Assembly (NCBI GenBank): GCA_014381925.1
Contig: JACNKR010000065.1
Coordinates: forward strand, 1-32,978
Direction of reading: 5' to 3'
From: Fidelibacterota bacterium
GTDB lineage: Bacteria; Fidelibacterota; Marinisomatia; SCGC-AAA003-L08; GCA-2689995
DNA: 32,978 bases
Numbering within the stretch: the first letter of the stretch is position 1; every line of letters starts with the position of its first letter. The position numbers and the translations under genes are program-made. Positions 16,758-25,353 of this stretch are shown piece by piece. A model generated the notes under the pieces. It searched no databases and was not told the DNA's origin. It saw nothing but the letters and a program-made list of their open reading frames with translations.

Positions 16758-18427
16758 ACTTGTAATACTCCAAATTTAGGTTCAGGAAATTTAGTTTGAT
16801 GACTAACAATTTCCAGCGATTTAATTAATGTTTTTCTTGTTTCTTCTGGAGCAATAATTTCATCTACCCACATTCGTGCAGCTCCAAATTTAATATCTCC
16901 TTGTTTATCATACTTACTTTTAATTTCATTATATAATTTTGTTTTGTTTTCTTCACTTATATCCCCCATTTTTGACAATTTAATTTGTAATAATGTTTTT
17001 GCAGCTTGACTCCCACCCATTACTGCAATTTTAGCTGAAGTCCATGCATACATAAAGCGAGAATTATAAGCTCTTCCCGACATCGCATAATTACCTGCCC
17101 CATAAGATCCTCCAATAACGATTGTAATTTTAGGAACAATAGAATTAGAAACTGCATTTACTAATTTTGCTCCATCCTTTGCAATCCCCCCCCATTCTGA
17201 GTCCTTTCCAACCATAAAGCCATTTACATCATGAATAAATATAAGTGGAATTCTATCTTGATTACAGTTCATAACAAATCTTGCCGTTTTATCTGCGGAA
17301 TCAGAGTAAATTACACCACCCATTTGTAATTCTCCAGATTCTGTTTTTTGGATTTTTCTTTGATTTGCAATAATACCAACATTATAACCGCCAATTTTAG
17401 CATTGCCACACATAATTGTTTTACCATAGGATGCTTTAAATTCATCAAACTGGCTATCATCAACAATACGAGCAAGAATTTCTTTTACATCATATTGCCC
17501 TGGGTTTTCAGGATTAAAGAAAGCATTTAATTCATTTATCTCATATTTAGGCTCTTTAAACTCACTCGCAATAAATGCTCTGTTATTAGAGAAATTTATA
17601 TAACTTAGTATTGATTTTATTCTATTTAATGCACTGATATCATCTTTTTCATGATAATCAGTTGTACCACTTATTGAGCTATGTGTATTTGCCCCTCCTA
17701 ATGTTTCTTGATCAATTTCTTGACCAATTGCAGCTTTTACTAAGGCAGGGCCTGCTAAAAACATACTTGCACCTTCAACAATAATATATTTATCACACAT
17801 AACCGGCAAGTATGCTCCTCCTGCAACACATGGACCCATCACTGAAGCAATTTGAGTTATTCCCATTGCAGACATTCGTGCATTATTATAAAATATTCTG
17901 CCAAAATGATTTTCATCTGGAAATACTTGCTCTTGAAAGGGTAAAAATACACCTGCACTATCAACAAGATAAATGATTGGAAGATTATTTTCTAAGGCAA
18001 TTTGTTGTGCTCGAAGTGTTTTTTTTAAACTAATTTCAAAATATGCTCCCGCTTTTACCGTTGCATCATTTGCTACAATAACAGCTTGTTTCCCATCAAT
18101 TAATCCAATGCCAATAATAACACCCGCAGACGGAGGAGAACCAACTTCATTATACATTTCCCATGCTGCAAAAATACCTAATTCTAAAAATTCGGAGTTA
18201 TTATCTATTAAATAATCAACTCGTTCTCTTGCTGTCATTCGGCCTTTTTTATGCTGTCTTTCTATTGCTTTTTCACCACCACCTAATTTAATTTTTTTCT
18301 GATGATTTCTAAACTCTAAATTTAATTTTTTAAAATTAGAATTATATTCATTGAATTTTTCTTGATTAAGCTCGGATATATTTGTTCCAATATTAGCCAA
18401 TTTCTTCCCAAACCCCCATTTTTTCAT
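16754..18427 (-). CDS. Acyl-CoA carboxylase, carboxyltransferase (beta) subunit, methylcrotonyl/geranyl-CoA type
   Basis: This is a biotin-dependent carboxyltransferase with both crotonase-like halves in one chain of 557 residues. Family blocks: GGEKAIERQHKKGRMTARER (~50-69), DSAGVFLPFQEQVFPDENHF (~156-175), MGPCVAGGAYLPVMCDKY, and in the second half GVIYSDSADKTARF, FIHDVNGFMVG and GGSYGAGNYAMSGRAYN. The D-S-x-G-x-x-L-P-x-Q-x-x-V-F-P-D pattern is that of methylcrotonyl-CoA carboxylase beta and relatives, not of AccD. I prefer the ATG at 18427; a TTG at 18436 is also in frame. It overlaps the end of accA by about 35 bases. The biotin carboxylase/biotin-carrier partner is not in this window. 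Confidence 0.92.
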   Translation of the reverse strand: MKKWGFGKKLANIGTNISELNQEKFNEYNSNFKKLNLEFRNHQKKIKLGGGEKAIERQHKKGRMTARERVDYLIDNNSEFLELGIFAAWEMYNEVGSPPSAGVIIGIGLIDGKQAVIVANDATVKAGAYFEISLKKTLRAQQIALENNLPIIYLVDSAGVFLPFQEQVFPDENHFGRIFYNNARMSAMGITQIASVMGPCVAGGAYLPVMCDKYIIVEGASMFLAGPALVKAAIGQEIDQETLGGANTHSSISGTTDYHEKDDISALNRIKSILSYINFSNNRAFIASEFKEPKYEINELNAFFNPENPGQYDVKEILARIVDDSQFDEFKASYGKTIMCGNAKIGGYNVGIIANQRKIQKTESGELQMGGVIYSDSADKTARFVMNCNQDRIPLIFIHDVNGFMVGKDSEWGGIAKDGAKLVNAVSNSIVPKITIVIGGSYGAGNYAMSGRAYNSRFMYAWTSAKIAVMGGSQAAKTLLQIKLSKMGDISEENKTKLYNEIKSKYDKQGDIKFGAARMWVDEIIAPEETRKTLIKSLEIVSHQTKFPEPKFGVLQV

Positions 18428-19355
18428 ATTTTTCAATTCTATTTTGAATTAATTCTTCAATTGATAATTGAGATAATTCTTCAACTGTAGATAAAATATA
18501 ATTTTTAACATTTAAAACAATTTCATCAAAGTTATGGTGAGCGCCACCTAATGGCTCTTTAATAATATTATCACAAACACCTAATTCTTTTAAATCCTGA
18601 GCTGTAACTTTCATCGCATCCGCCGCTTGTTCTGCCCTAGAAGAATCTCTAAATAATATAGAGGCACACCCTTCAGGAGAAATAACAGAGTACCATGTAT
18701 TTTCAAGGCAAACAATTTTATCAGTAACTCCAATTCCCAAAGCTCCACCAGATGCTCCTTCGCCAATTACGATACTAATTGTCGGTACTTTCAGTATTGA
18801 CATTTCAAATAAATTTTTTGCAATAGCTTCAGCTTGCCCTCGCTCTTCTGCTCCTAAACCTGGATATGCACCAATTGTATCAATAAATGTTATTATAGGA
18901 ATATTAAATTTTTCAGCTAATTTCATAACTCGTAATGCTTTTCGATATCCCTCTGGTCTCGGCATACCAAAATTTCTATATAATTTATCTTTTGTAGTTT
19001 TGCCTTTTTCTTGAGCAATAATCATAATATTTTGATTATTTATTTTTGCTATGCCTGCAATTATAGCTTTGTCATCTGAATAATATCTATCTCCATGTAT
19101 TTCTATCCATTCATCTGAAATTGCATTAATAAAATCGGATGAATGCGGTCTCTTTGGATGCCTTGCTAATTGAACTCTCTCCCATCTTGATAAATTTAAA
19201 TAAATCGTTTTTTTCAAATTTTCAAATTTTAAATTTAATTGTTCAATTTGTGAGGATATATCCATTCCTGTTTTAATAGATGTACTTTTTAAAGTTTCTA
19301 TCTTATCTTCTAAATCTTTTAGAGGAGCCTCGAAGTCTAATAAATATTTTGTCAT
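18393..19355 (-). CDS. accA: Acetyl-CoA carboxylase carboxyltransferase subunit alpha
   Basis: It forms the alpha half of the AccAD carboxyltransferase that makes malonyl-CoA for fatty-acid synthesis. It has 320 residues, the normal length. An N-terminal helical region (~1-60) leads into WERVQLARHPKRPHSSDFI (58-76). RNFGMPRPEGYRKALR (127-142), TIGAYPGLGAEERGQ (160-174), GEGASGGALGIG (198-209) and YSVISPEGCASILFRDS follow. All are standard AccA blocks. The start abuts the upstream gene stop, so it belongs to the long block. accD is not adjacent; instead the next gene, overlapping it, is a different one-chain beta subunit. The two probably act in separate carboxylases. Confidence 0.96.
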   Translation of the reverse strand: MTKYLLDFEAPLKDLEDKIETLKSTSIKTGMDISSQIEQLNLKFENLKKTIYLNLSRWERVQLARHPKRPHSSDFINAISDEWIEIHGDRYYSDDKAIIAGIAKINNQNIMIIAQEKGKTTKDKLYRNFGMPRPEGYRKALRVMKLAEKFNIPIITFIDTIGAYPGLGAEERGQAEAIAKNLFEMSILKVPTISIVIGEGASGGALGIGVTDKIVCLENTWYSVISPEGCASILFRDSSRAEQAADAMKVTAQDLKELGVCDNIIKEPLGGAHHNFDEIVLNVKNYILSTVEELSQLSIEELIQNRIEKYEKMGVWEEIG

Positions 19356-21416
19356 TTAAATTTTCAACATTGATTTTAATATAATTTCTAAATCAAATAA
19401 TAATGATTGATTTTGTATATAATATTCATCAAAGAGATTTAAATCTCTTTTTTTATTTGGAGATTTTATGTGCCCTAATCCAGTTAACCCTGGTTTAAAC
19501 ATTAAATTAGGACTACTAAATTCAGTGCTAATTTGCCTGCAACCAACAAAACTTATATCACCATTTAATATTGAATATAATGTAGGGATATTACGAATAA
19601 GAGATATTGAAGAATTAAAATATTTTAGGTTCAATTGAGTATTTCTATCACCCCAAATTGATTTCAAATTTAATGGGAAAATAAGATATAAAAAAAACTG
19701 GAACGGAAGAGTTGTAATTATTAAGGTAAGTGAAAAAAGAATATCAAATACTCTTTTCGATTTTAAATTAAAACCTTCAAATAAAGGGATATCTAAATCA
19801 ATTAATTTTATCAATCCTAGTTCTGTTGTTATTCCCTTGCCAATTAACATATTTTCATTTGAAGAAACATATTTCACTGAAACATTTAACCCTTTAAGAG
19901 ATTTAAATAAATTAATTAAGAAATTACCAGAATATATTTTTTCAGGAATTATTAATTCATTAATATTGTGTTTCTGAATTATTTCTGTTAAATCCTCCTC
20001 TCTGCCAATAATTTTAACATCGGTATTCGAGTTATTTGAATCTAAACCAAAATCAATATGGCCAATTAAATTAAAATCAATTGACGGGCTATTGATAAGT
20101 AATTCTCCAATTAATTGAGAGTCCTTCCCTATACCAAATACGGCAATATTTTGTGTAAATAATGGAGAGTGTTGTGAAAACCGAGTTCTTCTATTTTTAT
20201 ATAATAAAATGGCAATCACTCGCCATGCAGGAATAAAAATTCCACATATTAGTGATGATAGGATTAACACCACTCTTGAATATGCAATTATTGAAATATA
20301 ATAAACAAAAACGGTTGTTATAAAAAAAGTTATTAAACATACAGCAAAAGAGCGACCATAAGATGTTAATCTTTTTGAATAAATTTTAAATTTTAGAGCT
20401 GTAAAAAACCAAACAATAAAATAGCAAATTATAAGAGGAAAATGTTTGATTAATAATGAATAATCAAATTGTATGTTATAATTGAAATAATACCATGTAT
20501 ATATTGAAAACAAAAATGAATTCATAATAATTATTGTATCTAATGTTAGTGATATTATCTTTAAACTATTTTTCTGAATGTATGAATTTAATAAATGTAA
20601 TTTAATTCCAACTCGAATAAATAACCATGAAATCGGCCAGAATTTAAATTTATGGCTATGTTTTTTAAAAAAGAAAGTCATTGATTTATGGAATATACGT
20701 ATAGTGTCAAATGGTGCATATTTATGACTTTCACCTTTATAATGAATTATTATTGCCTTTGGGATAAATAAAATTTTATATCCAGCATCTTTCACTCTTG
20801 TACAAAAATCAGTATCTTCAAAATACAAGAAAAATGATTCATCAAACCCATCCATTTGCTGATATATATTTTTATGAAACATCATGCACGAACCACTTAC
20901 GGCATCTACTTCGGTAATTTCATTTTCATTACTAAATGTATTATTATATTTACCAAACAATTTAGACTTAGGAAATAGCTTATCTAATCCGAGTAATTTT
21001 GAGAATCCAATTAAAAAAGTCGGAAATGATCTTTTTGAAGCAAGCTGTAATGAGCCATCTGGGTTAACAACTTTTGCACCAACAATTCCAGTATTATTGT
21101 TATTTACTAAGTACTTATGAAGAATAGCTAATGTTCTATTTTCAACTAATGCATCTGGATTTAACAAGCAAATAAAATCACCCTTTGCAATATCAACACC
21201 TTGATTAACTGCCTTGGAAAACCCATAATTTTGTTTATTTTTTATTAGCGTTATTTCTTTAAATTCATTCTCTATCATTTCAGTCGAATGATCAAATGAG
21301 TCATTATCAACTATAATAATTTCAAAAGGAATATCGATATTTGAGTTGTAAATAGATTTAAGACATTGTCTTAAATATGATTTCACATTATAACTAATAA
21401 TAATTATACTAAGCAT
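19356..21416 (-). CDS. Fusion: GT2 glycosyltransferase plus WbaP-like phosphoglycosyltransferase lacking its catalytic pair
   Basis: Residues 1-~240 form a GT2 rhamnosyl/galactosyl-transferase-like domain: SIIIISYNVKSYLRQCLKSI, VDNDS (36-40), LLNPDAL (84-90), GGFDESFFLYFEDTDFC (~189-205). Residues ~285-405 hold about four membrane helices. Residues ~420-520 form a nucleotide-binding-like domain (NIAVFGIGKDSQLIGELL). Residues 554-686 are the end domain of polyprenyl-phosphate hexose-1-phosphate transferases: KRVFDILFSL, NGDISFVG (618-625), FKPGLTGLGHI, FDEYYIQNQSL. But the D-E-L-P-Q catalytic motif is replaced by R-N-I-P-T (608-612), and G-P-R-P by G-C-R-Q. The C-terminal half may therefore be inactive, regulatory, or use another chemistry. 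It follows the Dpm1-like gene with a one-base overlap. Confidence 0.85.
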   Translation of the reverse strand: MLSIIIISYNVKSYLRQCLKSIYNSNIDIPFEIIIVDNDSFDHSTEMIENEFKEITLIKNKQNYGFSKAVNQGVDIAKGDFICLLNPDALVENRTLAILHKYLVNNNNTGIVGAKVVNPDGSLQLASKRSFPTFLIGFSKLLGLDKLFPKSKLFGKYNNTFSNENEITEVDAVSGSCMMFHKNIYQQMDGFDESFFLYFEDTDFCTRVKDAGYKILFIPKAIIIHYKGESHKYAPFDTIRIFHKSMTFFFKKHSHKFKFWPISWLFIRVGIKLHLLNSYIQKNSLKIISLTLDTIIIMNSFLFSIYTWYYFNYNIQFDYSLLIKHFPLIICYFIVWFFTALKFKIYSKRLTSYGRSFAVCLITFFITTVFVYYISIIAYSRVVLILSSLICGIFIPAWRVIAILLYKNRRTRFSQHSPLFTQNIAVFGIGKDSQLIGELLINSPSIDFNLIGHIDFGLDSNNSNTDVKIIGREEDLTEIIQKHNINELIIPEKIYSGNFLINLFKSLKGLNVSVKYVSSNENMLIGKGITTELGLIKLIDLDIPLFEGFNLKSKRVFDILFSLTLIITTLPFQFFLYLIFPLNLKSIWGDRNTQLNLKYFNSSISLIRNIPTLYSILNGDISFVGCRQISTEFSSPNLMFKPGLTGLGHIKSPNKKRDLNLFDEYYIQNQSLLFDLEIILKSMLKI

Positions 21417-22135
21417 TACTTTATTCTAAATAATCCTTGTAAACTTAATTTTATCACGACCCAAGCGGCTTCATAAATAATTTTTTTAGTCATTTTAGAT
21501 TTTCCGACAGTTCTATCAACAAAAATAATTGGAATTTCTTTTAATGAAAAACCATTTCTTAATGACTTTGTATTCATTTCAATTTGAAAAGAATACCCCT
21601 CCGATTTAATTAATGATAAGTTGATTGATTTTAACACTTTAGAATTAAAACATTTAAAACCACCTGTTGCATCAATTATTGGTAATCTAATAACTGTTTT
21701 TGCATATAAATTAGCAAAATAAGATAACAATAATCGTCTCATCGGCCAATTAACAACATTAACTCCATTGACATAACGACTTCCAATAACGACATCTGAC
21801 CGTTCAGACTCGTCGAGCAAGCGTGGAATATCTTCAGGATTATGTGATAAATCAGCGTCCATTTGAATAACTTTATCATAATTGTTATCTAATGCCCATT
21901 TAAATCCTGTACAATAAGCAGTGCCTAAACCTAATTTTCCTTCTCTTTGAATTAAATGAAGTTTCGAATTATTTGTCATTTCATTTTTTACAATCTCTCC
22001 TGTTCCATCAGGTGAGTTATCATCAATGATTAAAATATCATAATTCGAATTTACTGCCCATATTTGGCGTAGCAGTTCCAAAATATTATCTTTTTCATTA
22101 TAAGTTGGTGATACTATTAACGTTTTTTTATTCAT
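21416..22135 (-). CDS. Polyprenyl-phosphate mannose synthase-like GT2 (Dpm1 type)
   Basis: It transfers a hexose from an NDP-sugar to a polyprenyl phosphate on the cytoplasmic face. The 239-residue chain has SPTYNEKDNILELLRQI (9-25), IIDDNSPDGTGEIV (36-49), the D-x-D-type QMDADLSHNPEDIPRLL (91-107) and VIGSRYVNG. VNWPMRRLLLSYFANLYAK and DATGGFKCFNSKVL follow; all are Dpm1-like. It lacks the C-terminal membrane helices of GtrB-like enzymes, matching the soluble-domain class. It overlaps the rmlD-like stop by 8 bases and the fusion start by one. Its product could feed the YfhO or other GT-C enzymes (inference). Confidence 0.92.
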   Translation of the reverse strand: MNKKTLIVSPTYNEKDNILELLRQIWAVNSNYDILIIDDNSPDGTGEIVKNEMTNNSKLHLIQREGKLGLGTAYCTGFKWALDNNYDKVIQMDADLSHNPEDIPRLLDESERSDVVIGSRYVNGVNVVNWPMRRLLLSYFANLYAKTVIRLPIIDATGGFKCFNSKVLKSINLSLIKSEGYSFQIEMNTKSLRNGFSLKEIPIIFVDRTVGKSKMTKKIIYEAAWVVIKLSLQGLFRIK

Positions 22136-23021
22136 TTATCAGTCGTTTTAATTGATTTAAACAATATTCTAAAGTATAAATATGAGCACCAATTTCATTA
22201 GATATTTTACTCACATCTACGTTTGTTTTTTTTGGCCTAACTGGAATTTGATTAAGATTTTCAGAATTAATTGGATGAACCAATGAAGAATCAAAATCAA
22301 ATATTTCTGCAATTAATTTTGCAAAATCAAACCGCGATATCACATCATCACTTCCATAATGATATATTCCTCTTGCTTTCATAATGATACACTGTCTTAT
22401 TGCTTGTGAAAATGCAGTTGTCCATGTTGGGTTTGATATTTGATCAATAACTACATTTATTTTATTTTGTTTCTTTAAATTCTGAAATACCCATGATACA
22501 AAACTTGCATCAGAATTAATATCATTACCAAAAAGTACATTTGGTCTAAGAATTAAAAATTGTTTATTCGAACCTCTTAATATATTTTCTGCTTCTAATT
22601 TAGTTTTTCCATAATATGTTTCTGGGTATGTTGGATTTTCTTCTGTATACCAACCTGAAACACCATCAAATACATAATCTGTTGATATTTGAATAAATAG
22701 AGTTTCATTTTTCATTGCACTTAATAAATTTCTAACTCCATTTACATTTATATCGACCGCTTTATCTTTTTCAATTTCACAATAATTCACATCTGTAAAA
22801 GCGGCCGTATTTATTATTATATCTGGATTTATTTCATTGCAAATATATTTTATTTCCGATTTATTTGTAATATCAAGCTTAATTTCATTATTATTAAATA
22901 AATTAAGATTTGATATATTTTTATAAATTGCTGGAACTACATTATAAAAAGGGCTTAGTTCTAAATAGATAGATCTACCCAATTGTCCATTTGCTCCTGT
23001 TAAAAGGATTGTTTTAGACAT
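22128..23021 (-). CDS. rmlD: dTDP-4-dehydrorhamnose reductase-like SDR
   Basis: This is an extended short-chain reductase of 297 residues. The NAD(P) site is LLTGANGQLGRSIY (6-19), and NTAAFTDVNYCEIEKDKAVD follows (71-90). STDYVFDG (113-120) and the catalytic Y137-x3-K141 (YYGKTKLEAE) are intact. LRPNVLFG and VVIDQISNPTWTTAFSQAI complete the RmlD pattern. The expected reaction is the last step of dTDP-L-rhamnose synthesis. No rmlA, B or C is present here, so either they are elsewhere or the substrate is a related nucleotide sugar. It starts at the purE stop with a one-base overlap. Confidence 0.9.
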   Translation of the reverse strand: MSKTILLTGANGQLGRSIYLELSPFYNVVPAIYKNISNLNLFNNNEIKLDITNKSEIKYICNEINPDIIINTAAFTDVNYCEIEKDKAVDINVNGVRNLLSAMKNETLFIQISTDYVFDGVSGWYTEENPTYPETYYGKTKLEAENILRGSNKQFLILRPNVLFGNDINSDASFVSWVFQNLKKQNKINVVIDQISNPTWTTAFSQAIRQCIIMKARGIYHYGSDDVISRFDFAKLIAEIFDFDSSLVHPINSENLNQIPVRPKKTNVDVSKISNEIGAHIYTLEYCLNQLKRLINE

Positions 23022-23482
23022 TAATCAATCTTGCATCCATTTGATTTAAATAAATCTAATTTTTCGGCTAATGCATCATTTTCGAGTGAAAATATTTCAG
23101 CACAAAGTATTGCTGCATTTATCGCCCCCGCTTTTCCTACAGCTACTGTAGCGACGGGTACACCTTTAGGCATCTGTACTGTTGCAAGTAATGCATCCAT
23201 TCCATTCGAGATACCACCAGGCATTGGTATTCCAATTACAGGCAAGGATGAATGTGCTTTAATTGCACCTGCTAAATGTGCGGCCATTCCTGCTCCCCCA
23301 ATTAAACAACCAAATCCATTTTTTCTGGCATTTTTTGAAAACTCACTCACTTCCTGGGGATTTCTATGGGCAGATAATACATGTAACTCCCATTCAATTC
23401 CAAAAAATTTAAAATATGGTTCTGAAGCCATCACTATATCTTTATCCGATATACTTCCAATTAATACCGCTACTTTTTTCAT
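23021..23482 (-). CDS. purE: N5-carboxyaminoimidazole ribonucleotide mutase
   Basis: It converts N5-CAIR to CAIR in purine synthesis. It has 153 residues, typical for class I PurE. Key blocks are VAVLIGSISDKDIVMAS (4-20), HVLSAHRNPQEV (34-45), GGAGMAAHLAGAIKAHSSLP (62-81), GMDALLATVQMPKGVPVATV and GKAGAINAAILCAEI. Position 41 is Asn instead of the more usual Thr (SAHRTP), a mild change. A strong ribosome-binding site (GGAG, 8 bases before the ATG) supports the start. purK is not adjacent. Confidence 0.95.
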   Translation of the reverse strand: MKKVAVLIGSISDKDIVMASEPYFKFFGIEWELHVLSAHRNPQEVSEFSKNARKNGFGCLIGGAGMAAHLAGAIKAHSSLPVIGIPMPGGISNGMDALLATVQMPKGVPVATVAVGKAGAINAAILCAEIFSLENDALAEKLDLFKSNGCKID

Positions 23483-23526
23483 ATAATTACTCCTATTTAA
23501 ATTTATTAATGAATTATTGTGATTAT

Positions 23527-24507
23527 TTAATGATTTAATGTAAAAGTTTTACTATGTTCAAATATTAACTCAAGTTCTTTTAGCATTAATATTTTTGAAT
23601 TTCCAGGATTATTAACATACCCCGTTACAAATAAAGTTTGTCCTAATTCTTTATTTTCAAAAATAAAACAAATAAATGGTCCACCTGTATTTGATTCAGT
23701 ATGGCCATAAACACCCTTTAATATTTTATTCCTCTTGCTAATCGACTGTTTTCTATAGAACTCACTTATTTCAATATTGGGCATTGTTTGTAATACTAAC
23801 GATTCAAATTCCTCCCAATAAATTTTCGATTCATCTTTATTAATTAATGGAAATTCATGAATGGTTATCCATCTATATGGATAAACTCTTCCAATCCATA
23901 GAAAGTCTTTACTCAGAGTATCTTTTTTTACTTCAATATAATCCATTGAAATGGGCATATCAAAGCTAAACCAATCTTGAATTTGAGCTATAATTGAATC
24001 ATTTTTCATTTTTTTTGATTCAGGTTTCCAAATTAATTTTTCTAATTCTGATTCATATTGATTAAATAACCAATTAAAGTTAGAATCTAATATTGTTTCA
24101 AAATGAATTGCATCAAATGCTTGAATATTTGAAACTACCTGATTATAAGCATATAAATTTTTTGTTGAAAATAAACTATTATCGTTATTCACCACCTCAT
24201 TCATTTTATTTAAATATCTATCTAAAGTGGTATCTTTTGGATTTTCTATCGAAAGAAATAAAAGATTTCGATGTTGATGAAATTCATTTAAGTCATTTGC
24301 TGTTTTCCATCTAATATTAAATAATGATTCATATTGAGGGCATTGTGCACCTCTTTGATCAAAATATTTATGAATAATTGGAGCTAATAATTCTTTATCT
24401 TCAAAAGATGTAAAAACAATTAAATCATTCGATATTCCGACAGCATCTTTTTTAAGATGACATGAAAAAATAATTAAACAAAATAATAAAATTATACTTT
24501 TTTGCAT
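23527..24507 (-). CDS. DUF4837-like lipoprotein
   Basis: The signal peptide MQKSIILLFCLIIFSC gives a lipobox with Cys16. The 310-residue mature part begins with an NDLIVFTSFEDKEL strand and has RNLLFLSIENPKD, FLWIGRVYPYRWITIHEF, YWEEFESLVL and GPFICFIFENKELGQTLFVTGYVNNPG. This order (two similar halves, WIG...W..., GPF..Y/F) matches DUF4837, a lipoprotein family of unknown function mainly from Bacteroidota and relatives. The assignment is by recall of the pattern. Its start overlaps the methyltransferase end by 16 bases, and a ~44-base gap follows before purE. Confidence 0.75.
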   Translation of the reverse strand: MQKSIILLFCLIIFSCHLKKDAVGISNDLIVFTSFEDKELLAPIIHKYFDQRGAQCPQYESLFNIRWKTANDLNEFHQHRNLLFLSIENPKDTTLDRYLNKMNEVVNNDNSLFSTKNLYAYNQVVSNIQAFDAIHFETILDSNFNWLFNQYESELEKLIWKPESKKMKNDSIIAQIQDWFSFDMPISMDYIEVKKDTLSKDFLWIGRVYPYRWITIHEFPLINKDESKIYWEEFESLVLQTMPNIEISEFYRKQSISKRNKILKGVYGHTESNTGGPFICFIFENKELGQTLFVTGYVNNPGNSKILMLKELELIFEHSKTFTLNH

Positions 24508-25352
24508 ATTACCATAATTGTTGAAGCGTTTTTTCTACCATTTATTAGCATATTAAAAATTGTTAAAACTGAAACATATATGCCCTTAATTAAGCTAAAA
24601 ATTGATTTCTTATGAATACTGAGTAAAATATTATAAAATGAATCCTGAATCATTGAATATTTTTTTGATATTTCAAATCCATTTTTATTTAATAATGATT
24701 CTAAGGAAAACATATCAAAGTGATATAAGTGCCTAGGGGCATCATAAGGAGTCCATTTATCATGAAAATATTTTCGTTCTAATGCATCATGATTAGGTAC
24801 CGCGATAACGAATATACCATTTTTATTTAATAATTTATTTATTGAATTAAATAAATTTTCTAAATCATGAACATGCTCAAGTACATGCCACATCGAAATT
24901 ACATCAAAAAATTTATTTTTTATTTTATCGATATTAGAATAAAATTTCAAAGATCCTTTATAATTAGAAAAATTGTCTTGTAGGGTAGATGAAAATCCGT
25001 TGTTCTGCATATAAATAGCAAACTCACCCTGTCCTCCGCCGATATCTAATAATTCACCCTTATTTTTAAATTTTATTATTCTACCATGTTTAATTTTTAA
25101 AGCAACTTTTTGTACTAATTTGTAAATTAAATCATAGAAACTAAAGTTTCTTTTTTTATGTGGATCATAATCTGTATGGGTGTAAAAGTTGGAAATTTCA
25201 TCAGAATTGGGTCTTGGATTTAAAAAAATAAAACTGCAATTACATTTTACTAATTGAAAATCTTCAATTTCACTTAAGCTAAATCTATCTTTTACTTTAA
25301 TAAAATTTTGAAATTCACTCCCATCGCAAATTGGACAATTAATTAATTCCAT
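24492..25352 (-). CDS. Class I SAM-dependent methyltransferase with N-terminal Cys motif
   Basis: The start INCPICDGSEFQNFIKVKD plus LVKCNCSFIFLNPRP (Cys pairs near 6-9 and 38-40) is a small zinc-binding-like lead found on many sugar- or small-molecule-modifying methyltransferases. The Rossmann motif I is LLDIGGGQGEFAIYM (~101-115). Motif IV region is FFDVISMWHVLEHVHDLENL, then LNKNGIFVIAVPNHDALER and DAPRHLYHF. This is the Methyltransf_23 type. Near the C-terminus is a hydrophobic stretch (GIYVSVLTIFNMLI). The substrate is unknown. It starts 1 base after the RNase R stop and overlaps the DUF4837 gene by 16 bases. Confidence 0.88.
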   Translation of the reverse strand: MELINCPICDGSEFQNFIKVKDRFSLSEIEDFQLVKCNCSFIFLNPRPNSDEISNFYTHTDYDPHKKRNFSFYDLIYKLVQKVALKIKHGRIIKFKNKGELLDIGGGQGEFAIYMQNNGFSSTLQDNFSNYKGSLKFYSNIDKIKNKFFDVISMWHVLEHVHDLENLFNSINKLLNKNGIFVIAVPNHDALERKYFHDKWTPYDAPRHLYHFDMFSLESLLNKNGFEISKKYSMIQDSFYNILLSIHKKSIFSLIKGIYVSVLTIFNMLINGRKNASTIMVICKKV

Positions 25353-25353
25353 G

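Noticed and set aside
23031..23486. A 151-codon open frame on the plus strand opposite purE
   Set aside because: It is the exact antisense of a clear PurE gene, has Ala/Ile/Pro-rich nonsense composition and matches nothing; it is a shadow of purE codon usage.
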